A stretch of DNA of 14,458 bases from an uncultured Bacteroidales bacterium (GTDB taxonomy: Bacteria; Bacteroidota; Bacteroidia; Bacteroidales; Muribaculaceae), in NCBI GenBank assembly GCA_945828175.1, contig CALZQD010000014.1, forward strand, positions 1 to 14,458, in the 5' to 3' direction. Both the position numbers and the translations under genes were made by a program. Every line of letters starts with the position of its first letter. Within the stretch, counting starts at the first letter, position 1. Shown one piece after another: positions 1-10,697 of the stretch. The notes under the pieces were generated by a model. It searched no databases. It was not told the origin of the DNA and was given only the letters and a program-made list of their open reading frames with translations.

Positions 1-420
1 GACTTCTAAACAGTTCGTCGGAAATTTCTTCTGGTATATAAGACTCAAATTCATAAATTATTTCGCCTCCCTGTACATTCTTGCCTTTGAACAATGGTAT
101 TCCTTCTGATTTGCTGAGGTTGTCAGTTATATACTTTGTAAACTCAAATCCTGCAAGTTTAGTTACAAATGCTATATCGTTAATTTTACACCAGCACCAA
201 CCATCAGGCACCTCAAATGGCACATTCTCATAATGGGACTCAGAGGAAGTTGCTTTGGCCTTTTTGGGGCGTTTGATTTTGCCTTCGGCGATAAGACGGT
301 CTTTCTCGGCGCGAATGCGTTCGAGAAGGACCGAGGCCGGTTCATCATTCGGGTCTTGCGGCACAAGCTTACCGCGTATGGCAAGGTCAAGTATCTTCTG
401 ACGCAGTTTTTTCGTATCCA

Positions 421-421
<1 letters not shown>
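1..421 (-). CDS. hsdS: Type I restriction-modification specificity subunit HsdS (N-terminal part, cut by window edge)
   Basis: The open frame starts at ATG 421-419 and runs off the left edge after 140 codons. Residues 1-56 have the classic HsdS opening (MDTKKLRQKILDLAIRGKLV, then PQDPNDEPASVLLERIRAEK and a lysine-rich KIKRPKKAK). Target-recognition domain 1 begins near residue 67 (VPFEVPDGWCW). HsdS recognises the bipartite DNA target and tethers two HsdM and two HsdR subunits; only the start of TRD1 is visible, so the target cannot be guessed. The start is fixed by a TAATG overlap with the hsdM stop and a strong ribosome site, GGAGGAG, at 430-424. Hand-counted GC is about 34% over 1-180 against about 52% over 241-420, so the recognition domain differs in composition from the conserved N-terminus, as expected for a swappable module. 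Family assignment is firm; completeness of the gene is unknown. Confidence 0.93.
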
Positions 422-1857
<1,436 letters not shown>

Positions 1858-1862
1858 TTATG

Positions 1863-4568
1863 TTAAGCTGCTGTTTTTCTGAAAACTATGAAATTAAAGA
1901 GTGAGTCGAGAGCGGCGTTGGCGTTTTCTTTGTTGCCGAACGCCTTTATGAGCTGGGCGGCGCGGGTCTTGTCGTCGTCCTTGATGTCGTCGATTGAGCA
2001 GGCTCCGTTCGAGGCAATGTAATCGACTACCTGACTGATGATTTCGCGCTGTATGGGCGAAAGCTCGCGCTGTGTCTGACCCATCCACAGGTTGAAATAT
2101 TGACGGGCGGTGACCACGACGCTTTCGAGCCTTTCGATTTGCCTGAAGGCATAGCGCACGAGTTGTATGATGTTTGTAAGTGCCTCGCGCTCCGAGCTAT
2201 TGGCATAGCGCTTTACCTTATCGGGCTCGAGCACGGCGTATGAGTTCCACAAGGCGCCGGGGCGGAAGCTGCTGTTGGCCGATTCGAGCTTGTGCTTCAG
2301 GTCCTGAAGCATGGCGTATGTAATCGGCTGTCCCTCGCTGTTGTAGATGATGCGCAGGGCTTCGATGTCGTCGGCGTGTGCGCGGCAATATTCCTCGAAT
2401 GCCAGTGTCGTTGCCTGAGCTTCCTCGACCGAGAATCCTTTTGAGATGAGATTGTCTTCGCCCGGCTGAAGCGTCTTTACGAATCCGGCCGCGAGAATCA
2501 TAATCCATTCGCGGGCCTTCGGATTCATCGCCAGCGGCGCCACCAGTCCCTTGCGCTCGTTATTCGGCTGATTGACATCGATAAATGGCGGCAAATCCTG
2601 ATTCTCAAGCGCATGATAGATTCGGGCGGCGAGGTCGCGCATATCAGTCCCGTGAGTGCGGGTGATAAACTCGTTTCGCTGCTCCTCGTCGGCCTTGTTG
2701 TAGAGCCGCGAGAGCACTCCGGCGAGGCGGTTGAGGTGTTCGTCGGGGATAAAGCCGTGGGTGATGTCTTCGAGAAGTTTTCTGAGGGTAATACGCTGGT
2801 CAGTAATGTCTTCGTGAGTCGGGATGCCCTTTGCGCTCGTCGTTACGCCGACGCAGTCGACAAGATAGAAGCAGTCTTTGGTGTCGGCGTTGGGCGTGAC
2901 GTTGCGCAGGGCCTCGTCGCCGATCGACCTCACACCGCGTCCTTTCATCTGGATATACAGCGGCAGCGAGGCAACGTCGCGCATGAACATCACCACCTCG
3001 AGCGGCTTGACGTCGGTGCCTGTGGCGACAAGAGTGCAGGTGACGGCGATGCGGAAATCCTTGTCGTTGCGGAAGCTCTTGATGAGTTTGTTGCTGTCGC
3101 CGCACGAATATGTGATTTTTTGGATGAACCTGTCGTCGTCGCGGCCGAAAACCTCTTTGGCAATCGTGACGATGTTAGAGGCGTGGGCCTCGTTGAGCGC
3201 GAAGATGAGCGTCTTGGGTATATAGTCCATGTCGGGTTCGCGCTCGGTGAACATATCGGTGTAGACGCTGTCGCGGAAGGTCTCCAGGACGAGTTTGATC
3301 TGAGCCGGATTGATGATGCTACGGTTGAGCTCTTCCTTCGTGTAGGTCGATGTCTCTTTGTTTTCGACGATTTCAACGACACCTGTATATCGGGTCTCCT
3401 TGCGGAGTTTGTCGCCTTTTCGGATAGCTCCGCCGCCTGTCGTAGCCTCGGTTTTGATGCTGTAGACGCGGTGACCGACATTGACGCCGTCGAGTATGCT
3501 CTGCTCGAGGCTGTAGTTGACCACCACATTGTTGTTGAAGAATGCAAGCGTCTCTGGCACCGGGGTTGCCGTGAGTCCTACGAGACGCGCAGTGTCGAAG
3601 TAGTCGAGCACTTTTTTCCAGTTGCCGTAGATCGATCTGTGGCACTCGTCGATGATAATCAGGTCGAAATAGTCGTGAGGGAGATTGGGATTGTCGGGCA
3701 GAATGACCTCATGCGGGCCCTCTGCGGTCGATTCCTCATCCGTGTCGTCGACGATGGGCTCGCCTTTGAGGAAGGCGAAGAGGCGCTGTATGGTCGAGAT
3801 TATGACGTTGCTGTCGGCGGGTATCTCGTTGCTGTTGAGTCGGGTGACGCCGTAGATGGTGTTGAACGCGTCGCCGTTCTGTGTGAGCCTGAAAGTGCCG
3901 AACTCGCCCTCGGCCTGCTTGCCGAGATTGTTGCGGTCGACCAGGAAAAGCACGCGCTTCATGCCGACATGAGCCAGCATACGGTAGGCGGCCATACAGG
4001 CCGTGTAGGTCTTTCCCGCGCCGGTGGCGAGCACCATGAGCGCCTTTTTCTGACCGATTCTGAAGCTTGCCTCGAGGTTGGTGATGGCTGTAAACTGGCA
4101 GTCGCGAAGACCTTTTTTCGGTAGGCCGGGGAGGCCGGCAAAGGGGTTCTCGATGCCGAGCATCGCGACTATCTTCTTGGGAGTCGGCATCTTGTAGAGC
4201 GGCTCATATTGCGAGCCGGCCACACGCATGTCGCGCATATAGAGCTCTTTGCCGTTTGATTTCATGACAATCGGGAGCGGCTTTGAGTAGGCGGGATAGC
4301 AGGCGGGCACGCTCCGTGCATAGCCCTCGGCCTGCTCGCTGACCCAATCGTCGGTGACGTCGACCTCCTCGCGTTTCGCTTCGAGGACTCCGACAGCCTT
4401 GCCGTTGAGAAAGAGGAAGTAATCGGCCTCTTTGTTGCCCTGCAGAAGTCCTTCGCGGATGGCTGCTGCAGTCATGCCGGCCGCGTATTCCTCGCGGTCG
4501 ATAACGTCCCATCCGGCGTCGGTAAACATTTGGTCAATCTTCTGTCTTGCTTTCTCTTCCGGTGTCAT
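1863..4568 (-). CDS. hsdR: Type I restriction-modification restriction subunit HsdR (EcoEI-like)
   Basis: A 901-residue restriction and DNA-translocation subunit. It hydrolyses ATP to pull unmodified DNA through the HsdMS-bound complex and cuts where translocation stalls. The N-terminal nuclease shows a PD-(D/E)xK pattern, with D49 and E63-A-K65 in GVLEAKRE. The superfamily 2 helicase motifs follow in order: Walker A ATGAGKT at 181-187, DECH at 307-310, GLTATP at 331-336, ATGTDV near 515-520 and QMKGRGVR at 540-547. The remaining C-terminal third fits the EcoEI-type C-terminal domain that contacts the methylase core. Nothing looks truncated. The ATG is 11 bp after the porU stop without a Shine-Dalgarno sequence, so hsdR may depend on the porU transcript or on a promoter inside porU; I see no promoter in the gap. 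Confidence is high because every motif is present. Confidence 0.96.
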   Translation of the reverse strand: MTPEEKARQKIDQMFTDAGWDVIDREEYAAGMTAAAIREGLLQGNKEADYFLFLNGKAVGVLEAKREEVDVTDDWVSEQAEGYARSVPACYPAYSKPLPIVMKSNGKELYMRDMRVAGSQYEPLYKMPTPKKIVAMLGIENPFAGLPGLPKKGLRDCQFTAITNLEASFRIGQKKALMVLATGAGKTYTACMAAYRMLAHVGMKRVLFLVDRNNLGKQAEGEFGTFRLTQNGDAFNTIYGVTRLNSNEIPADSNVIISTIQRLFAFLKGEPIVDDTDEESTAEGPHEVILPDNPNLPHDYFDLIIIDECHRSIYGNWKKVLDYFDTARLVGLTATPVPETLAFFNNNVVVNYSLEQSILDGVNVGHRVYSIKTEATTGGGAIRKGDKLRKETRYTGVVEIVENKETSTYTKEELNRSIINPAQIKLVLETFRDSVYTDMFTEREPDMDYIPKTLIFALNEAHASNIVTIAKEVFGRDDDRFIQKITYSCGDSNKLIKSFRNDKDFRIAVTCTLVATGTDVKPLEVVMFMRDVASLPLYIQMKGRGVRSIGDEALRNVTPNADTKDCFYLVDCVGVTTSAKGIPTHEDITDQRITLRKLLEDITHGFIPDEHLNRLAGVLSRLYNKADEEQRNEFITRTHGTDMRDLAARIYHALENQDLPPFIDVNQPNNERKGLVAPLAMNPKAREWIMILAAGFVKTLQPGEDNLISKGFSVEEAQATTLAFEEYCRAHADDIEALRIIYNSEGQPITYAMLQDLKHKLESANSSFRPGALWNSYAVLEPDKVKRYANSSEREALTNIIQLVRYAFRQIERLESVVVTARQYFNLWMGQTQRELSPIQREIISQVVDYIASNGACSIDDIKDDDKTRAAQLIKAFGNKENANAALDSLFNFIVFRKTAA

Positions 4569-4579
4569 TGCAAGTGGAT

Positions 4580-7500
4580 TTATTCGGCGGTGACGGCGAT
4601 TTTGCGGGAGTCGGTCTCGTAGTGCTCGCCGTCGGTGCTGATTGAGGCGCGGTAGACGTAGATTCCGCGCTTGACGCGGGCGCCGCTCTGGTCGGTCAGA
4701 TTCCAGCTGACGGGCGAAGAGAGGTACATGTCGCTCATGCCGCGGCTGGTGTCGCTCCAGACGAGCTTGCCGTTGAGGTTATAGACCGAGACGGTGACTG
4801 TCAGCAGGTTGTTGGGACGGTTGTGGACGAGGTAGAAGTTGGCGCGGACCGAGGCGGGGTTTGCGTCGCTGTAGATGTCGTAGATCTTGGGGCGGATGGT
4901 GCTATCGACGATGAAGTCGATCTCTTTGGTGGCCGAGTTGGTGTGGGTGTCCCAGATACGCAGCGATACCGTGTGTGGGCCGTCGGTGAGGTCGCTCAGC
5001 GGGTAGGCTATCTCGCCCGAGGCGGTGCCGTCGGCCGAGGGGGTGAAGTAGTAGGGCACGTCGTTGTAACTGCGGTTGCCGTCGAGGGTTATGGTCATCT
5101 GATGGCCGACGCCGGCGGTCGAGAGGTTGAGGCCGACGTTGTCGCTGATGCGGGCGATGACCATCGGGTCGGCGTTGACGCGGTCGCCGCTGACGAATGT
5201 CGGATGGTTGATGACGAGGCTTTCGATCACGGGGGCGATGTCGTCGTCAGCTGCCTCTTCGTCAAGGCCGTAGACATAGAAGTCGCGGCAGACGCCGACA
5301 GCCGTGGCGTCGGGCGAGGTGGCATACATGTTGAGCGTGGCCTCGCGGAAGTTATCGGCTATTTCTGAGGGAGTTGCGACCGAGATTTTGAACTCGCCGC
5401 CCTTGACCGTCGTCGAGCCCGAGTATAGCTTCTCGCCGTGGACCTCGAAGGTGATGGCCTTGCCGTCGCCGTTGCCGTTTGAGGTCACCGAGCGGTCGGC
5501 GTCGTAGATGTCGATGCCGACGGTGCCGTCGAAGCCGTCGAGGCGTGTGCCGTCGGGCGATTCGATGTGTCCGGCGAGCTCGACGATGCTGCGTGCGGCG
5601 ATTATGAGCTGCTCGTCGCCGCCGACGGGCTTGCCGTTGATGCTGTCGAGAACGACGATGTTGTCGGGCGTGACGGGTCTCAGGGCCGGGTCGCCCATAA
5701 AGACGTAGCGCAGGCGGTTGGGGTTGCTGCGGTGCTCGCCGCGGCTGTTGCGGATGTCGTTTTTGGCGCGGCGGTAGATTTCGCCGGCGGCCATGAGGCG
5801 TCCGTCATCGTCGCGGGCGGCAAGGGCGCGGCCCATGGCCTCGGAGAAGAAGCCGTTGTCGGTGATGTAGACTGGGCGGGTTGCGCTGATCATGCCGACG
5901 GCGCCGCCGTAGCGCTCGAAGAAGAGCAGCTCGCCGCCGCTGATGGTGTTGGAGTCCCAGCGGAGGAAGTCGCAGGTGGCGGCGTAGATGTAGGGCAGAC
6001 GGGTGAGGTACATCTCGTTGAGGTCGGTGAAAGTCAGCTGCTTGTCGTGGGTCCAGGCGTGGTTGTTGGCGTGGCCGGCGAAGCACCACCAGACGACGCC
6101 CTCGTTGAGGTAACGGAACATGTCCTCGCGAGCGAGAGGGTAGGCGCCGCCCGACTTGGTGTAGGCGTCCATGTAGACTTTCTGGATGATATGCTGCTGA
6201 TTTTCTGTCGCTTCGATGGCTTTGACGAGCTTCTCGGCCTGCTCGAGGTGAACGCCGTTGTCCTCGTCGTCGGCGAGCATCATGATGCGGTTTTTCCATG
6301 CTCCGTCGCGGGTGTCGGCGGCATAGCTGTAGATTTTGTCGACCGTCTGGGCGGCTTCGGAGGCCGATGTGACGGGTATGCGGCCGACGGCGATTGACAG
6401 GTCGTCGAGACCCATGTCAGCGCCGCTGTTGTCTTCGAGCATGGCGATGAAATCGTCGGTGTTGAAGCCGTTGTTGTCGTTGAGCGAGTAGCTCATCGTG
6501 CGTACCTGCCATGCGGGAATGGTCTGAATGTCAAGCTTTTTGACGGCGGCCGAGAGATGGCGCTCGTCGTAGGTCGTGCGGGCCATGATGAGGGCGTAGC
6601 GCAGAGGCGTGTCTGAAGCCGCGCCGCGGTCGTAGAGCATCTTGAGGTATTTGCGCAGGGCCGACACGTCGGGCATGCCCGAGGCAAACTCGTTGTAGAC
6701 CTGAGCGACGTCGACGACCTTGACCTTGAGGGCGTCGCGGCTGGTGCGGTGATATTCGGCGATGCGCTCGGCCTGGGCTTTCCACGCCGGATGGGTGAAA
6801 ATGACCATATTGACCGGTTCCTCGCCGTGGAGATTCTGGTTTCTGACCGTCGCGACGAAGGTCGGAGCGGGGATGTTTGCGTCGCTGCGCCAGGCGACGT
6901 AGCTGCGCAGGCCCGAGTAGGGATTGGTCCAGACGGCGCGGCCCGCGTCGTTGCCCGTCGTGAGCGATTTTACGGCCGCGGGGTCGGTGACGTCCCAGAC
7001 GGTGAGGCCCGCGGCGTCGGCGCCCGAGAGGTCGAGCGAGAGGCCTGTAGAACGCTGTCTGAAAGCGAGATGGCCTGCGGCGGGGAGCTTCAGCTCGCGC
7101 TCGTAGTTGACGCTGATATAGTTGAGCCAGGCGCTGTAGACGACCGTCGAGGCCTTGTGGGTGACGGTGAGGTCGAGGCGCTCGCCGTCGATGGCGGTCT
7201 CGTGGCGGGCGACGCCCTCGGTGGCGTGGACGTAGACGCTGTTTGACGTGGCCGGGATGCGGTCGGAGTTGTTGGCCGTCAGATCGTTGCCGTTGGCATT
7301 GAAACTAAGCTGCGACGAGGCGTTGTAGGTCTTGGCGACGAACGACACCTCGAACCACACTTTGTCGCTGCTCTTGCCGGGCATCGAGAAGCTGAACTTG
7401 CGGGTGGGGGTGAAGCGGAAGTCTTCGCCGACGAGCATCGGTCCGGCCTCGCCGGGCGAGACGAGTTCCTGCTCATGATGAACGAGTTCGACGAAGTCGG

Positions 7501-8008
7501 TCGCGGGCGAGGCGGCGCTGCCGCTGCCTATCGCCTCAATTTCGGGCGCGGGCTCGTCGCTCTCGCCGATGAAGTAGTAACCGGCTTCGGTATAGAGGTT
7601 TATCGAGGGGGTGTAGCGGTTTGTGGCCGACTGGGCGAGCTCGTCGGGGCCGACGCCGTAGAAGACGATGCCACCGTCTTTGGCGCGGGCGATGGCTGCC
7701 TGAGGCAGGTCGTCGACGTAGTTGGCGGCGTTGAGGATGTCGGGGATGCGGCGTCCGCCGTAGCCGAAGACCCTCACGCGCGACGGGTCGGTGAAGCCCC
7801 ACGAGCGCAGGGTCGAGACAGGAATCTTGTAGAGGCCCGACGAGGGAACGGCCACCTTGACCCAGCGGCCCGAGGCGAGCACCGAGTTTGCGGCGTAATG
7901 ATCGAGGTTAAGGGCTTTGGCCACAGGCGTCAGGGCCATGACGGCCAGGAGGGCTGCGGCGACGCGGAATATGATATGACGGTAGGTTTTTTGCATTGTG
8001 TAGTTCAT
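4580..8008 (-). CDS. porU: Type IX secretion system sortase PorU (C25 gingipain-like peptidase)
   Basis: A 1142-residue secreted protease. PorU removes the C-terminal sorting domain of type IX cargo at the outer surface and helps attach cargo to anionic lipopolysaccharide, working with PorV. A signal peptide covers residues 1-32 (hydrophobic core IIFRVAAALLAVMAL, likely cut after AKA). The N-terminal region has the PorU-like segment WVKVAVPSSGLYKI near 49-62. The C25 peptidase domain runs from about 400 to 780, with the probable catalytic dyad H646 in FAGH and C679 in ATCDF, and ends with FMGDPALRP near 770-778. Ig-like sequence follows (about 925-1040), then a type IX C-terminal domain (about 1040-1142) with VSVYNLNGK and RGIYVYRA. 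PorU normally keeps this domain. The annotated ATG is used; M5 is an alternative that would still leave a signal peptide. No porV is beside it. It follows the muramidase by 23 bp and precedes hsdR by 11 bp. A non-PorU C25 protease is possible but less likely. Confidence 0.88.
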   Translation of the reverse strand: MNYTMQKTYRHIIFRVAAALLAVMALTPVAKALNLDHYAANSVLASGRWVKVAVPSSGLYKIPVSTLRSWGFTDPSRVRVFGYGGRRIPDILNAANYVDDLPQAAIARAKDGGIVFYGVGPDELAQSATNRYTPSINLYTEAGYYFIGESDEPAPEIEAIGSGSAASPATDFVELVHHEQELVSPGEAGPMLVGEDFRFTPTRKFSFSMPGKSSDKVWFEVSFVAKTYNASSQLSFNANGNDLTANNSDRIPATSNSVYVHATEGVARHETAIDGERLDLTVTHKASTVVYSAWLNYISVNYERELKLPAAGHLAFRQRSTGLSLDLSGADAAGLTVWDVTDPAAVKSLTTGNDAGRAVWTNPYSGLRSYVAWRSDANIPAPTFVATVRNQNLHGEEPVNMVIFTHPAWKAQAERIAEYHRTSRDALKVKVVDVAQVYNEFASGMPDVSALRKYLKMLYDRGAASDTPLRYALIMARTTYDERHLSAAVKKLDIQTIPAWQVRTMSYSLNDNNGFNTDDFIAMLEDNSGADMGLDDLSIAVGRIPVTSASEAAQTVDKIYSYAADTRDGAWKNRIMMLADDEDNGVHLEQAEKLVKAIEATENQQHIIQKVYMDAYTKSGGAYPLAREDMFRYLNEGVVWWCFAGHANNHAWTHDKQLTFTDLNEMYLTRLPYIYAATCDFLRWDSNTISGGELLFFERYGGAVGMISATRPVYITDNGFFSEAMGRALAARDDDGRLMAAGEIYRRAKNDIRNSRGEHRSNPNRLRYVFMGDPALRPVTPDNIVVLDSINGKPVGGDEQLIIAARSIVELAGHIESPDGTRLDGFDGTVGIDIYDADRSVTSNGNGDGKAITFEVHGEKLYSGSTTVKGGEFKISVATPSEIADNFREATLNMYATSPDATAVGVCRDFYVYGLDEEAADDDIAPVIESLVINHPTFVSGDRVNADPMVIARISDNVGLNLSTAGVGHQMTITLDGNRSYNDVPYYFTPSADGTASGEIAYPLSDLTDGPHTVSLRIWDTHTNSATKEIDFIVDSTIRPKIYDIYSDANPASVRANFYLVHNRPNNLLTVTVSVYNLNGKLVWSDTSRGMSDMYLSSPVSWNLTDQSGARVKRGIYVYRASISTDGEHYETDSRKIAVTAE

Positions 8009-8014
8009 CTAATT

Positions 8015-8036
8015 AATAACGCGGCGGGGCGTTATT
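8015..8036 (-). other. Hairpin across the muramidase stop and just upstream of the porU start
   Basis: A perfect 8-bp inverted repeat, AATAACGC / GCGTTATT, with a 6-nt loop. It overlaps the stop codon of the GH25 gene (8032-8034) and ends six bases before the porU ATG. There is no following U-run on the transcribed strand, so a simple intrinsic terminator is unlikely. It could lower porU initiation or mark an RNA-processing point. Confidence 0.55.
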
Positions 8037-8820
8037 TATTGCATGCCATGGCTTTTGCGGGTGCAAAAGCGGCGAGCCAGCGGGTCCAGTCGGCGCTGTC
8101 GCCGTTGAAGGTGTTGAGGTCGACGTCGCCCTTGATGCCGTCGACGCGGCTGCGGTGGCTGTGCTGCCAGAGGGTCCATTGTCCGCCGGCGAGGGGCGGG
8201 TTGGTGAACGAGCAAATCCAGACGGGGCGGTCGTCGAAACGTCCGCTGATATAGCGGCTTATGCCCCGCTTATTGGAGTATATCATCACCTTGCGTCCGG
8301 CCGAGTCGAGGCTGTTGAGCATGGCTTCGAGGCGTGCGGCGACGAGGCGGCGGCTGATGCCCTCGGGGTTGCCGTTGTCTTCGACGTCGATGGCGAGGGG
8401 GAGGTCGAGGTCGAGGCTGTCGACGACGCTGAGGAAGTGGCGGGCCTGGCGCTCGCCCTCGCAGTCGAAGCGGAAGAAGTGGTAGGCGCCGACCTTGAGG
8501 CCGCTCATGCGTGCGGCGCCGTAGTTGCGGGCGAACTCAGAGTCGCAGAAGCTCTCGCCCTCGGTTGCCTTGAGGACGACGAAGTCGACGCCGTCGGCGG
8601 CAACGCGGCCGAAGTCGACGCGGCCGTTGTGGGCCGAGAGGTCGACGCCGACGACGGGGTATTCGTCGCGCGGCACCTCGACATAGGGGATGCGGGCGGC
8701 ACTCACGCGCAGCAGTGCCGTGGCGAAAATCGCCACGCCGGTGACTCCCACGATTGTGCTCGCTATGATTCCTGCTTTGTTCATCTTTACAAAATTAGCC
8801 AAATTATCCGGCGCAGCCAT
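8032..8820 (-). CDS. Membrane-anchored GH25 family muramidase (lysozyme)
   Basis: A 262-residue peptidoglycan hydrolase. GH25 enzymes cut the beta-1,4 bond between N-acetylmuramic acid and N-acetylglucosamine. A hydrophobic segment at about 17-38 (GIIASTIVGVTGVAIFATALL) acts as a signal anchor or uncleaved signal, placing the catalytic domain in the periplasm. GVDLSAHNG at 58-66 carries the conserved early aspartate D60; FVVLKATEG is at 80-88, GAYHFFRF at 111-118, and the catalytic-type DVE triplet at 145-147 in LAIDVEDNG. A C-terminal strand motif, GDVDLN, is at 231-236. The chosen ATG gives a 16-residue cytoplasmic tail; M13 (ATG 8784-8782) is a credible alternative that gives a more ordinary signal. 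It lies 38 bp after the terminase gene and 23 bp before porU. It could be a housekeeping wall enzyme or a remnant phage lysin; the membrane anchor favours the former. Confidence 0.9.
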   Translation of the reverse strand: MAAPDNLANFVKMNKAGIIASTIVGVTGVAIFATALLRVSAARIPYVEVPRDEYPVVGVDLSAHNGRVDFGRVAADGVDFVVLKATEGESFCDSEFARNYGAARMSGLKVGAYHFFRFDCEGERQARHFLSVVDSLDLDLPLAIDVEDNGNPEGISRRLVAARLEAMLNSLDSAGRKVMIYSNKRGISRYISGRFDDRPVWICSFTNPPLAGGQWTLWQHSHRSRVDGIKGDVDLNTFNGDSADWTRWLAAFAPAKAMACNK

Positions 8821-8858
8821 AGATTTTTATGTTTTTAACAAGATGGATTCGGGCTTTT

Positions 8859-10697
8859 TTACCATTTGGGCGGGAGGATTGGCGCGGGACCCGCGAGGCG
8901 CAGCTGGCGGCTGCGGAGGGCGTGGAGGGCCATGGCGCGGGCCATGACGATGTCGTCGTGGAATCCGGCGCGGGCGCCGTATGAGCCGTTGCGGCGCTGC
9001 TCGTAGGTGAGCAGCTCGTTGCAGGCCTCGGTGTCGCGCTCGGTGTAGGCGCCGTCGCGCACGGCCTCGATGAGTCCCGAGATGAGCGAGGCCTTGGTCG
9101 AGCGGTTGGTGTGGAAGCCGAGGCGCTGCGAGGCTCGGCCGTCGACGTCGACGGTGTCGCGGCGGTAGATGTGGCGGTAGCTCTCGGCCAGACGGCTGAG
9201 GACGAAGAGGTTTGAGTCGGCGCCGCCGTCGGCCTCGGACTCGAGGGTGTTGCTCTCGACGATGAGCAGAGCGTCGTTATAGAGGCGGCCTACGGCGGCA
9301 CAGCGGGCTGCCAGAAGGTCGTGGTCGAGGTGGCCGCGCCACTGGGCGACTACCTCGTGTCGCCGCATTCCCTCGCCGCGGCGCAGCACGGCGATGACCG
9401 ACCAGTCGCTCTTGGCCGTGCGTCCGCCGACATCGACGGCGACGACATATTCGGCCTTCGGGTCGGGCTCTTCCCATACCTTCAGGGCGCCGTTGGGGTC
9501 GGGGACGATGGCGCCCGAGCTGTCGGTGTCGCCTGTGATGAGGGGCTCGTGGCAGTCTTCGCGCAGGCGCTCGACGTCGGCGGGGTCGAAGACGCCGCTG
9601 CCCGTGGCGGCGAAGGCCTCGGTGTCGGTGGTGGGGAACTCGGCCATCATCATCTCGTGGGAGAGATATTCCGACGATTTGAGGCGATACCAGTAGATCT
9701 GCTCGAGGGTCAGGCCCATGTCCCAGAGCGACCGCTCGTAGGGGCTCATGGTGGTGATGAGGGCCTCGGGGTCGTCGACGGGCACTGAATAGAGCTCTAT
9801 TTCGTACCAGGGGACGAAGACGGCGCGCTTGTCGCCGCGTCCGTCGCGGCAGCGCACCCACTCGCTGTGGAAGTAGTTGCCTATGCCGTTGGCGGTCGAC
9901 TCCATGACTATCAGCGAGTAAGGCATCAGGGCTATCGAGCCGCAGACGGCGCGGACGAGTCCCTCGGGGGTGTGCTGCGGGGTCGAGGGCCAAAAGGCGG
10001 TCTCAGAGAGGTGGGCCATGGCGTAGTCGCTGCCTCGGACGGCCTCGTGGTTTTCGGCCGATCCGACCGTAACGCGGCAGCCGCGGCCTGTGATCTCGCG
10101 GACGTTGAGCGAGCGCTCGTAGGGGCGGAACATGGGTCGCTCGTCGCCCTCCCAGAGGTCTTCGGGATAGTCGGCGAGCATCTTGGTGTACATGCCGCGG
10201 ATGCCGGCGGCGGTGTCTTTGACGTGGGCGCAGATGAGCGAGTGCCAGTTTCGGCGGTGGCACGACTGTATCCATGCCATATACATCTGCACCAAGGTCG
10301 AGCCGCCCCACTGGCGTGCCTTGAGCATGATGAGGCGTATGGGACGGCCTGCGCGGCGGTCGGCTTCCATGACGGCGGCGACGCGGCGCTGCGGGCGGTT
10401 GAGCCTGAAGGCTACGTCGGTGCCGAGGGTCTTGTGTTTGACTCTGACGCAGGTTACGCACCAATATTCGAAGTCGTGGCGGCAGCGGAGGGTTTTCCAC
10501 TGTTCAGCGCCTGTGGCGACGGCATATTGCGGGTCGTCGGTCATCTCGCGCGGTACGAAAGCACGCGGGAGGCCCTCGACGGGCGTCGCTACCTCGACGC
10601 GGTCGCCGGAGCATCCGATGCCCCTGACGGGGTCGAAGTCGGTCTCGAGCGCCCGCAAGCGGCGGGAGTTTTCTTTAATGCACAATTCACAATTCAT
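8859..10697 (-). CDS. Phage-type terminase large subunit (TerL)
   Basis: A DNA-packaging motor protein that pumps phage DNA into the capsid and cuts it. Counting 612 residues from ATG 10697-10695, the ATPase has the deviant Walker A KARQWGGST at 126-134, the catalytic-glutamate segment HLSETAFW with E232, and the coupling motif VMESTANG at 264-271. The RNase H-like nuclease has D422 in VVAVDVGG, E481 in LIVESNT and HDD at 580-582. An N-terminal cysteine cluster (C72, C80, C83 in RCRHDFEYWCVTC) may bind zinc. All active-site residues look intact. The frame is also open to a TTG at 10706, giving three more residues (MCI). Either way the first 7-10 residues (MNCELCI) are encoded by an interspersed repeat, and there is no ribosome site, so the original start may have been replaced. 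No portal or capsid gene is adjacent. The protein closely matches, from memory, terminases of Bacteroides prophages. Confidence 0.85.
   Translation of the reverse strand: MNCELCIKENSRRLRALETDFDPVRGIGCSGDRVEVATPVEGLPRAFVPREMTDDPQYAVATGAEQWKTLRCRHDFEYWCVTCVRVKHKTLGTDVAFRLNRPQRRVAAVMEADRRAGRPIRLIMLKARQWGGSTLVQMYMAWIQSCHRRNWHSLICAHVKDTAAGIRGMYTKMLADYPEDLWEGDERPMFRPYERSLNVREITGRGCRVTVGSAENHEAVRGSDYAMAHLSETAFWPSTPQHTPEGLVRAVCGSIALMPYSLIVMESTANGIGNYFHSEWVRCRDGRGDKRAVFVPWYEIELYSVPVDDPEALITTMSPYERSLWDMGLTLEQIYWYRLKSSEYLSHEMMMAEFPTTDTEAFAATGSGVFDPADVERLREDCHEPLITGDTDSSGAIVPDPNGALKVWEEPDPKAEYVVAVDVGGRTAKSDWSVIAVLRRGEGMRRHEVVAQWRGHLDHDLLAARCAAVGRLYNDALLIVESNTLESEADGGADSNLFVLSRLAESYRHIYRRDTVDVDGRASQRLGFHTNRSTKASLISGLIEAVRDGAYTERDTEACNELLTYEQRRNGSYGARAGFHDDIVMARAMALHALRSRQLRLAGPAPILPPKW

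Noticed and set aside
2613..4124. A 503-codon plus-strand frame opposite hsdR
   Set aside because: It is the antisense of a gene with all helicase motifs; no recognisable domain.
8785..8820. TAATTTTG matching the -7 promoter box near the start of the muramidase gene
   Set aside because: Transcription would begin at or inside the M13 start codon and there is no -33 box at the right spacing; more likely a chance match within coding sequence.
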